Part shown: in pieces, positions 55,178-64,000 of the stretch
How the letters are laid out: every line of letters starts with the position of its first letter
How positions within the stretch are numbered: the stretch's first letter is position 1
Assembly (NCBI GenBank): GCA_959347315.1
Contig: OY365810.1
Span: forward strand, 7,332,598 to 7,396,597
Direction of reading: 5' to 3'
From: Bimastos eiseni
Taxonomy: Eukaryota; Annelida; Clitellata; Crassiclitellata; Lumbricidae
DNA length: 64,000 bases
The notes under the pieces: generated by a model
What the model was told of the DNA's origin: nothing
Seen by the model: only the letters and a program-made list of their open reading frames with translations
Databases searched by the model: none
Position numbers and translations under genes: made by a program

Positions 55178-55345
55178 ATATATATATATTCAAATATATA
55201 TATATACTGGCGTATACTGGCATATATATATATATATACATAATATATATATATCCATTGCCTTGATACATATCATATATATATATATATATACTGGCGT
55301 ATACTGGCATATATATATATACATAATATATATATATCCATTGCC
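55178..55345. repeat. About 85-bp tandem duplication in (TA)n DNA
   Basis: ACTGGCGTATACTGGCATAT and CCATTGCCTTGATACA each occur twice, in the same order. Confidence 0.88.
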
Positions 55346-55504
55346 TTGATACACATCCAAGCTCAGAGGGCAATGCATGATTATATAGGTAAATAAAATC
55401 AGACATCAAGATATGGTTTACAAACATGCATATACAGTCGCATACACCCTTACAAAGCAGCAAGCATAGAAATATACACACATATACAAAAGCAACATAC
55501 ATAC

Positions 55505-55590
55505 AGTCCGTGAATAAGCTGGTGCCCTGCGCTTGGCTTTCAAGTGGCGCTTTAGAAATTTGAAGATTACGATTACGATTACATTCGCTT
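55505..55590 (+). repeat. LINE/SINE 3' tail with (GATTAC)n
   Basis: GTGGCGCTTTAGAAATTTGA followed by three GATTAC units. Confidence 0.5.
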
Positions 55591-57479
55591 GTGCTATATA
55601 GGTTCGTTGACAGGGCCTTTAGGATTTCGTCAACAAACTGCTCTTCTACATTGTTCTACACGCAGATATCAAAACACTTCGATCTGTCTTTATCAACACT
55701 CATAAAATGATTAATTGCAGAAGCATTTTTATTCATCAATTTAATCGACTGCTTACTAGATGACGTTAAAATGACTTCCATGTATTGTATGCGATAATTT
55801 CCAGTTTCTTTTCTCAATAATAGGCTCTAATAATGATGAAGTGTGCTTTATTACAATTACTTGAAATGTGACTTCGTAAATTCGCTTTTTATAACCTTTT
55901 GTGGCGTTAAGTTTTTTTACCATAAAAAAAATCGATGGTTGCACTCGTTAAAGGTGATATAGCTTTTGTTTGAAATATTGTAATAAATTTTGTCAGTTAT
56001 ATGAAAATATAGATCGGTTTTGATTCTGTAAAATTTCATTTAACATTTCCTACTTTTGGCCGAAATATTAGCAAATATTTGAGTTAATGAGCTATATGAG
56101 TTAACTTTTTTGGCCCACCATGTATATAGACGTAATGTGATCGTCCCGGTTTTAACTTTTGATGATCGATTGAAAGGAGATTGTTGTCGGTGGAAAATTT
56201 GGGTGGAAATCCAAGTGGTCATGGAACTGTAAATATCAGTGGTCGGTCTATATGGAAAACTGAAGCAGATGGGTCTTAATTTAGACCTCAGTGACATCAA
56301 GGAACCGATGAATTATTGTGAAGGCTATCATTGTTGCTTGTCATCTTTCTGCATGCGACACTTCTGACATAATATTATTGTCTCTGATAAGGTTTTAAAT
56401 GATTAATGATTCTCCCGAGAGAATCACAGGCGCGTGTGGGAAATTGTGGATTCTTCCTGACTGCGATAAAGAAATAATTATGTGCAAACGGTCTCATAAG
56501 ATCTATACAATATATACATAGAATGAAATGGTATTATTCTTGCACAGTTTCTCTGAATATATATATATATACATTATATATGTACATTTGCATAATAATA
56601 TATGTTTTATAATTAAAGATTGAACATTCAGCTACATTATAGGCTTAGACACGTATATCATATAGGCCTTATATATATATATATATATTAGCGTCTGCAT
56701 TATGTGATTATGCATATATGTATGTGCTTATATTGGCATTATATATGCAACAGAATTGTCGGTGTGTTTTTTTATTCAAAAGTGCAAACGATACGTAGGC
56801 TATGAATGCATACATTCTATCTAATCGAATGAGAATTCGCTTTGAGGTCGTTCTTTCTCCGTTCTTTGGCTTTGATGCGAAGTCCATTACAATCACAGCG
56901 AGCGATAGGAAAGACACGTCGTGGAAGGCAGTGGCAGGGTGGGTCTTCGATGACAACACAGCCAGAGACAGCAGCATAGACAGACAGAGACAGTTGGAGA
57001 GACAGAGACATAGTTCAATTAGACGGAGGCAGTTACGAAGGCAGAGACACGGGTACATGATGCAAATACTTTCAGAGTCAAGGACAGGCACAGCGAATAG
57101 TTACAGATTCAGAAACATCTACAGAGACAGGTACAGATACAAAGACAGCTACTGTTGGAGAGGTAGGGACAGTGACAAAGGAGGGAAGAGTCAGCTATAT
57201 ACAGAGGTGGATTGCCCTGAGGGGACGTTGATCTCGGCTAAACTACCGGAGACTGTTAAGATACGTTCCGTGGTATGAAAAGGAGATTCCGTTAGCAGTT
57301 TATAACTTGTCCTAAGACTTTGTACGGAAACCGAAATAAACTTAACAGGAAATTGTACACCTGCTTTCAAAGTGAATGGTTTATTCTGGGGTTTCACTTA
57401 CGATCAACCACCCTTTGATGGTGTGGTGTGAATTTTTAGAATGGCGCTATATAAATCGGTAGATTAAAATTCGCTTGGA
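55591..57479. other. Intergenic stretch
   Basis: No supported gene. Several (TA)n runs (56557, 56672), an AGACAG-rich tract at 56970-57150 and a GGCGCTATATAAATCGG tail fragment at 57444. Confidence 0.4.
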
Positions 57480-57810
57480 GCAAGTGAGAGTAGGTGGTGA
57501 TGGTGATAGTGATGATGACGACGATGATGATAATGATATGATAATAGTGATGCTGTGACAGTGTTCACAATGGCGGCAACGATAATGATGATATCGATAA
57601 TTATAATATTACAATGATGAAGGAAGTGATAATGCACTGATAGTGACGATGATGAAGAAGAAGACGACGATGATGATGACGATAGTAGAGATGATGATGA
57701 TGAAGGGATGTTGTTGTTGTTGTTGATGATGAGGATGATGCTGATGCTGCTGCTGATGATGATGTTGAGGAAAACGAAGGAGGAGGAGGAGGACGACGAC
57801 GACGACGAAG
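57480..57810. repeat. Imperfect (GAT)n/(GAC)n trinucleotide tract
   Basis: GATGAT, GTTGTT, GAGGAG and GACGAC blocks over about 330 bp; frames in it are low complexity. Confidence 0.92.
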
Positions 57811-58021
57811 CACTCACACGCACATACACACATTGAGTCCTAAACGGGTACAAAGTCCGGAGAGACGTAATTGTTGTGCTAAATTTCTTCTAAAGGGCCT
57901 TTCTTAAATCTCTCTCAGCCGCGAATTTCCTATTATTACGCGTAGACCGCACTCCCTTCTCCTTTGAAGAAAACGGAGACAATTTGAGAGCACTGGAAAT
58001 TTTATAAGAATTCACTCGCTC

Positions 58022-58168
58022 CTCTTTGTCTCTGTCTCTGTCTATCTGTCTGATTGACTACCGGCCTACCTGTCTCTGTCTCTGTCTCTGTCTCTGTCTC
58101 TGTCTCTGTCTCTGTCTCTGTCTCTGTCTCTGTCTCTGTCTCTGTCTCTGTCTCTGTCTCTGTCTCTT
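58022..58168. repeat. (CTCTGT)n hexanucleotide repeat
   Basis: About 16 nearly perfect hexamers from 58071, preceded by degenerate ones. Confidence 0.95.
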
Positions 58169-58390
58169 ATCCCTGGAATTCTTCTGTTGCGTTTAGCATA
58201 CCCGTCAGTCTGTCATTCGATTCAATGCATTCGATTTCACAGATGATGAGATGTTCGATCTCTTCTCCATCTCTTCAGTTACTAAGACTGCAGTCTGCAG
58301 CTCTCTGTAACTCTTCCATGCTCAGTTGCATCAGGTGACGGTTGAGTATACAGTTATATATGGATAATCCAGTTGCCAGGAATGTTCAGT

Positions 58391-58542
58391 ATGTATGTAC
58401 GTATGTATGTGTGTATGTGTATGTATGTATGTATGTGTGTGTATGTATGTATGTATGTATGTGTGTGTGTGTGTGTACGTACGTATGTACGTACGCACGC
58501 ACGCCTGTTTGTCTGTCTGTCTAGCAATCTGTCTGTCTGTCT
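58391..58542. repeat. (GTAT)n/(GT)n/(GTCT)n compound repeat
   Basis: Successive blocks of GTAT, GT, GTAC and GTCT. Confidence 0.93.
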
Positions 58543-61500
58543 GTATAAATGTGGGCTGGCGATGGTCCTTATGGTGCACGTGATGGCTAAGGACAGATCT
58601 CGATTTTTTTTCAGTATCGAATATCTGGGTACGATTCACATTCTATGAAAATATCGAAAATCCAATGATTGAAGCACTGCTGACGTTGGCCAATAACTGC
58701 TTCTCTCAATACTTAAGGTAGGGGTGAAATAGTCGCATTAATACGGTTGCAATACAAGGATCGTTTCTCGTCATAAAAAAACTAAATAGAAGATAATAAA
58801 TAAATTTTAAGATAAATCGCCGTTGACTGAATAACTTAGTAGAACGGCATAAGTGCATTGTTCAGAGAAAGATCAGAATCCGTTTGTCAATGATGTCCTT
58901 GTCTGTTATCACTCACCATAAATGTTTCTTTATGTATGTATGTATACAGCTTACTTGGTTAGAACTTCTTGTCGGATTAAATAACGTGCTGCGAGCCAAG
59001 GAGGTATTGCGACGTTCGGTAAAATATCTGAATTAGTGTATAAAAAAAACTAAACAGGGTGACGTTGTTGAAGATTGCTCATCCCATTTTCATCCGTTGA
59101 GTCCCTATAGCCTGTGTGTTCTATGCAACAGATGTCAGTTCTGGGTGCGGCTGCCGTCATACTTTTATCTCCCGGTATACGCTGATGTCATAACACATAC
59201 TAGGTTAAATAGGCCAATTCAGAGGATTTACTTATCCTACTTATCGTAGGAAGTCATCCAAAATTAGCTATCAACTCAGCGCGGAATATACCAACGACGT
59301 CATTTTCAGTTCATTAACCGGAAGCGCTTGAGATAGACCCTGCGGGTCGATTATTTATGGCTTGAACGGAGGCGAGTCTATCTAGTTGGCACATTCCTCG
59401 CTGAGTTGATAGCTCGTTGTATGAGGTCGGGTGATAGGCCGCGTACAGTAAGTGACAGATACAGAGCTTACAGGCTGCTAAAGATATGACACTTGGTGGA
59501 TGGAATACACTTGCAGTGGTAAATGTGCTGCATTCATTGACTTCCAATTACATAAAACATATTGAATTCCTGTTGCACAGAAGGTTTATGAACCGTAGTT
59601 AATGTACTTTGTATTACAAACCCAAATGAAAGCACATTATTTAAACTGCACGCATACAGGCTGGATGGTTCACTCATGTCTGCTACCAACATTCGATATC
59701 AAGTCATTACTTCCATGCAGAACTCTCATAGGGTCCCATGAAATGCTAATTAGCAGTATTACCGTACTCTAGTCTTCGAATGTAGTCCATACAACAATCC
59801 TTAAACTTCTCCTGGATTTTTCAGATGAAGTACGATTGAAGAGCATGAGAGATACAAAGAGAATTGCATTGGCTGTTCCAAAAGCTATAAATTTATATAA
59901 TATATATATATAATATATATATATAATATATATATAATATATATGCTGTATATACGTCACTGCATATCTGACTACTTCTGCCTTCTGCGTTGATTGTGGA
60001 CGTTCGGACAAAGTTGAATCGACGAATATTGACGCTCTATATAAGATAACTCATGTCAACGCTTGTGGCTAATCAGTCGTAAGAATAGAGCTTCAAGTGC
60101 AATACGTTATAGCTTTCCATATCTTTTCTATGTAACTGAATGTGCCACAATGATTGAAGAAAAACAGCCGCCACTCCAAGGGCAGAAGGTATGAAGCAGT
60201 TCAGGGCCAAATGATACTGCCGCATTCCTTCCAACACTGTGACCTTGTTGATTCGATTTATAACACGCAGTAGTTTCAATTTAACGATCCCTTGTAATAA
60301 CAACGATCTTAGCGTCGCCCTCCTAATTTACCCAGGCTTGGGACTGGCACTGTCAGAGAGCTGCACTGGCGGAGTAGGCCAAAGTTATATGATCACAACG
60401 CCACATGCGGTCAGAATTTCATGAGGTAATGACCATCGACATTAAGGCGGCGATTCCACCTGTGCCAGGGCTCTTCACAATGAGTGCTTACTGGTCATAC
60501 TACCTTAGATCAGTTAACTAGTCAAGTTATATTATAATTGCTTGTATTTTCTGCCCTATCTATTCAATCTGTTGCCTCTACACTGAAGGGATGTCCGCTC
60601 CTAGCGTAACCAGAATGACTCCCTTGAGCATTTTTCTTTCCCAATTGCCTCCCACCTCGACTCTACTTTATCGACAACTTATTTATTGCCCAATAATCAC
60701 TTTCTGTTATGCATTCCATATTCTAATTAGTCTGGCTATGTCTGCTTCTAGGCACTGTTTATTAATACTGTGGTTAGAGACAATTAAACGCTATTGATCG
60801 ATTTATTATTGATTAATTGATTGCTTCCAGCATTCTAATGTTCATAGCAGTGATTTTCTTCAGTTAAATCTCGATTCACTCAAAAGGAAGCGACCCTTCA
60901 GATAATTCAAAGACCACATCATCATCTCTTCAGTTCACACCCAACAAACTTACAAATAAAATCCAATATCCTAAAAGCCGCATTTTATTTGAACAACGAA
61001 TTGACTAAAACACACAAAACGAATCATTCGTTCAACGACTCTCCACCAGATGACGCCACTGATTAAATATAAACTCGCCAATAGAGGTCGCTCCGTCTTC
61101 TAAGTTGATCGCAGACACCATCCTGCAGTGCGCAGCCCATTGGCTCAGCGCCATCTGACGTCAAGCGGACCGGGAATACGCAGCTGAGGAGTAATACATG
61201 GCGAGAGGTCTTTGATGTGTAAGTGAGAATGAATGAAGTCAAGGTATAGAGTGAAGTACTTTTCGGAGCTCAGTGGGAGGTAATACTCGTGAGAAACGCA
61301 GTAGGATCCGCCGTGTATACCGAGGCAGCTCTCGATGTTGCACACTCTATGCTCGTAACATCTGTTTATGTTTTCTAAGCGGGGTTACTCCTTCATCTGT
61401 TATCTGAGCCAACGTTCGACGTCTTCATTAGGTCAATATAGACGTGAATATGGGATGTAATATAAATAAAAATATTCCTTGCGAAAGATACAGATGCGCA

Positions 61501-61894
61501 TAAGATTTGATAATGAGATAAGAAATATAATGCAATGCTGAGTTTTTAAAGCGAATTAATGTAGAGATCGGTTCTAAAAAAACTTAATTGGCAGTACCAG
61601 TAGCCTAGATCGATCTACCGAGCAATCGACCGCTTGGCAAACACAAACATTCATTCATACATACGTAATAATTTATTATGCACATGCATAAACCCCTAAT
61701 AAAAAATCAGGTCCATCATCCGTGTACTATTGCCGATGTGATTGGCGCTATATAAACACAACGGTCGAACAAATTACTATTGTAATTGTAATTGTAATAG
61801 AATATTTATATAGCATCCCTTCAATATCGCTAATCACAGTCGGAGGCGCAACATCATTATTCTAAGGAGGAATATTTTGGAATGTATTATCGTC
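58543..61894. other. Intergenic stretch
   Basis: I find no supported exon. It contains a (TA)n run at 59896-59945, a full CRE (TGACGTCA, 61156-61163) with an inverted CCAAT (61139-61143), and LINE/SINE tail fragments at about 61743 (+) and 61795-61850 (-). Confidence 0.4.
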
Positions 61895-61975
61895 GTCCTC
61901 GTTTGTGTGTGTGTTTGCGTGCGTGCGTATGTGTGACACTGTGTGTGTATGTGTGTGTGTGCGTGTGTGTGTACT
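61895..61975. repeat. (GT)n-rich tract
   Basis: GTGTGT with GCGT and GTAT interruptions. Confidence 0.9.
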
Positions 61976-62249
61976 CGGGGGTGTATTTCGATGGCATATT
62001 TTGACAGATCATTCTGAGCAGCTTCTGTTTCGTTTTTATAGCTCTGGAGATGACTCTGTTTTGAAAACACGAACACACCTTCTTTCTCACGTTGAGCGAT
62101 GCGATCAGAATAATTGCTCGATAACGGACGCATTTCAACATGATCATTGCGCTTCTCTGTAATTACCCAGCACATAAGTAGGGCCTAAGAATAGCCTTAT
62201 ACATAAAAAAGTTTACATTCTGTTATCTGTTATGATGCATAACAGTTGT

Positions 62250-62532
62250 ATCTATGTATGTATGTATGTATGTATGTGTGTATGTATGTATGTATGTATG
62301 TATGTATGTATGTATGTATGTATGTATGTATGTATGTATGTATGTATGTATGTATGTATGTATGTATGTATGTATGTATGTATGTATGTATGTATGTATG
62401 TATGTGTGTATGTATGTATGTATGTATCTATGTATGTATGTATGTATGTATGTATGTATGTATGTGTGTATGTATGTATGTATGTATGTATGTATGTATG
62501 TATGTATGTATGTATGTATGTGTGTGTACATG
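62250..62532. repeat. (GTAT)n microsatellite
   Basis: About 70 tetramers with a few GTGT and one CTAT interruptions. Confidence 0.97.
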
Positions 62533-63035
62533 CATGTATGCAGGTAAGCTATAAAATTTTCTGGACCCTCATGAATCATGGAATAACATCCCATTGGAAA
62601 TTCGTCTGTCAAATAACATTATAGCTTTCAAAAATAAGTTGCGAGCCTTCCTCATCAATTCATTAATGCACTAAATCGTTAAATACAGTAAATCCTAATT
62701 AATTACTGATCACTACTATACATTAAACTATATGTTTATATAATGGTGCAAATGACTGCATTTAGTTAAGCTTGTTCATTTTTTTCATTTGGTGTTTTGT
62801 TGCGTTTTAGGATTAATTTGCAATAAAGATAAATTGCCATTTATTAGTGTGATATAGTTGCTACAAGGGGGTCCCTATTTAGCGGGATTCGCATCCCTTC
62901 TGGGGCTCCCATTGTAGCCAATATAAGTTTGCTTGTGCATATTGTGAGATGTACTCTATTTTGTTGTTGGCTACAATAAAACACTTTTTGATTTTTTTTA
63001 TGTTTGTATGTATTCAACTAGGCTTATATATATGT

Positions 63036-63225
63036 CCATATGTAGGTATCTATGTCAATATGTATGTATTTATGTCAGCATTTATGTATCTATGTCAATA
63101 TTTATGTATCTATGTCGATGTGTATGTATTTATGTCAGCATTTATGTATCTATGTCAATATTTATGTATCTCTGTCAATTTGTATGCATCCATGTCAAGA
63201 TGTATGCATCCATGTCAATATTTGT
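63036..63225. repeat. 20-bp/60-bp minisatellite
   Basis: TATGTATCTATGTCAATATT-type units, with a 60-bp higher-order step (the block at 63060 recurs at 63120). Confidence 0.88.
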
Positions 63226-64000
63226 GCATACGAAGGCCACCGCAATTATGTACGTACGTATGTATCCTGATATCCTTGCACTAAATATAGTGCAATTTAT
63301 AGCTCACAAAAGCATGAGTGTCTGCATGATAGGTCAAAGCAAGAGTGTTTAAATGCTGCGCCTGCAGATTCAAAGGCAACAGTGATGCATTGAGACATTG
63401 CTCAGTGCAGGAATGGTCTAACGTGACAACTACATCTCTAATGCATATGATCCATATGGGTTTGGCCCGGTTTGCACAATACATCAGCTAGATACACGTT
63501 AGCGAAATGCACTCTTGAGAGGCACTCAGTGGGCGCAGTAAAACTTCTGAACGTAACCGCATCGACGGATCATTGTGTTTGATAGAGTTTCTACATTGAA
63601 TCATCTAATCGGATTGCTAATTTGTTTTTATTGGCTGGAAGAAGTCCCACTCTAGTGGATGGAATATTCCGCGAGGGAATTTGGATGAGTTTCCAGTTGT
63701 TGACTTCTGTGTTAGCGACTTCCGCTATACCAATCTGACGTCATCAGGAATTCATATCCAAGCAATTTTTTAACACATGCTTAGTCGAGATACAGAGGAA
63801 TTGGCTTCTGATAATACGGCGATAAAAGCCAATAAAAGGCGTTCGCAAATGTATTATTTAGTTGAGTGTGGAAAGCTTTCAGAGCGATGATCTCTGGTGG
63901 ATTCAGTTGATAGTTTGCGCTATAATGTTGTAGATAAATTTTTTCGTGTGAAAACATGTAGATTGAGGTACAGAGAGGACGCTATTTAGGTGGGCGATTT
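63226..64000. other. End of window, promoter-like
   Basis: CCAAT at 63730-63734 lies one base before a full CRE at 63736-63743; CCAATAAAAGGCG at about 63830 could serve as a TATA-like element. No coding sequence follows within the window. Confidence 0.3.

Noticed and set aside
55560..55585. Telomere-like repeat (GATTAC)n
   Set aside because: Only three units, next to a LINE-type tail; it is the usual short 3' repeat of such an element.

Overview
This window is animal nuclear DNA, AT-rich, with GT-AG introns, many microsatellites and minisatellites, and 3' fragments of CR1/L2-like and RTE-like LINEs, tRNA-derived SINEs and non-autonomous DNA transposons. There are no bacterial-type operons. 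The single ASAP gene with an ASAP2-like layout, together with the repeat content, suggests a marine invertebrate. A recurring TAGGCCTA-like word at 41-45 kb would fit an invertebrate deuterostome, but the phylum cannot be fixed from this sequence.

Region 1 (0.7-2.5 kb, + strand) holds a complete, uninterrupted, GC-richer glutaminase gene (584 codons) in one exon. It has the SxxK active site, an EF-hand-like N-terminal region and C-terminal ankyrin repeats. An AT-rich tail leads to a 2.6-kb array of a 36-bp satellite (5.6-8.2 kb) and a pure (CATC)n block (8.66-8.91 kb).

Region 2 (11.2-38.2 kb, - strand) is one large gene. I reconstructed 26 coding exons whose phases all agree and which sum to 3,036 nt (1,011 codons plus stop). 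The protein is an ASAP-family Arf GTPase-activating protein with BAR, PH, zinc-finger ArfGAP, ankyrin repeats, proline-rich region and SH3 in that order. Its introns carry LINE and SINE copies, several minisatellites and a terminal-inverted-repeat element. Exon 16 is flanked very closely by a minisatellite on one side and a LINE fragment on the other.

Region 3 (38.3-64 kb) is mostly intergenic. It has a decayed pogo/Tigger-like transposase start (39.4 kb), two tentative exons (40.9 and 42.4 kb), a possible small ORF (51.1 kb) whose 3' half is duplicated 1.45 kb away, a 1.2-kb element with 26-bp terminal inverted repeats (54-55.2 kb), an array of TCGATTA words, tRNA-like SINEs and large simple repeats. 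The last kilobase has a CCAAT plus CRE plus TATA-like cluster that may be a promoter of a gene outside the window.

The two confident genes are not functionally linked by layout. One makes a mitochondrial glutamine-degrading enzyme and the other a membrane-remodelling Arf regulator; they lie on opposite strands with convergent 3' ends separated by about 8.7 kb of repeat-rich DNA.
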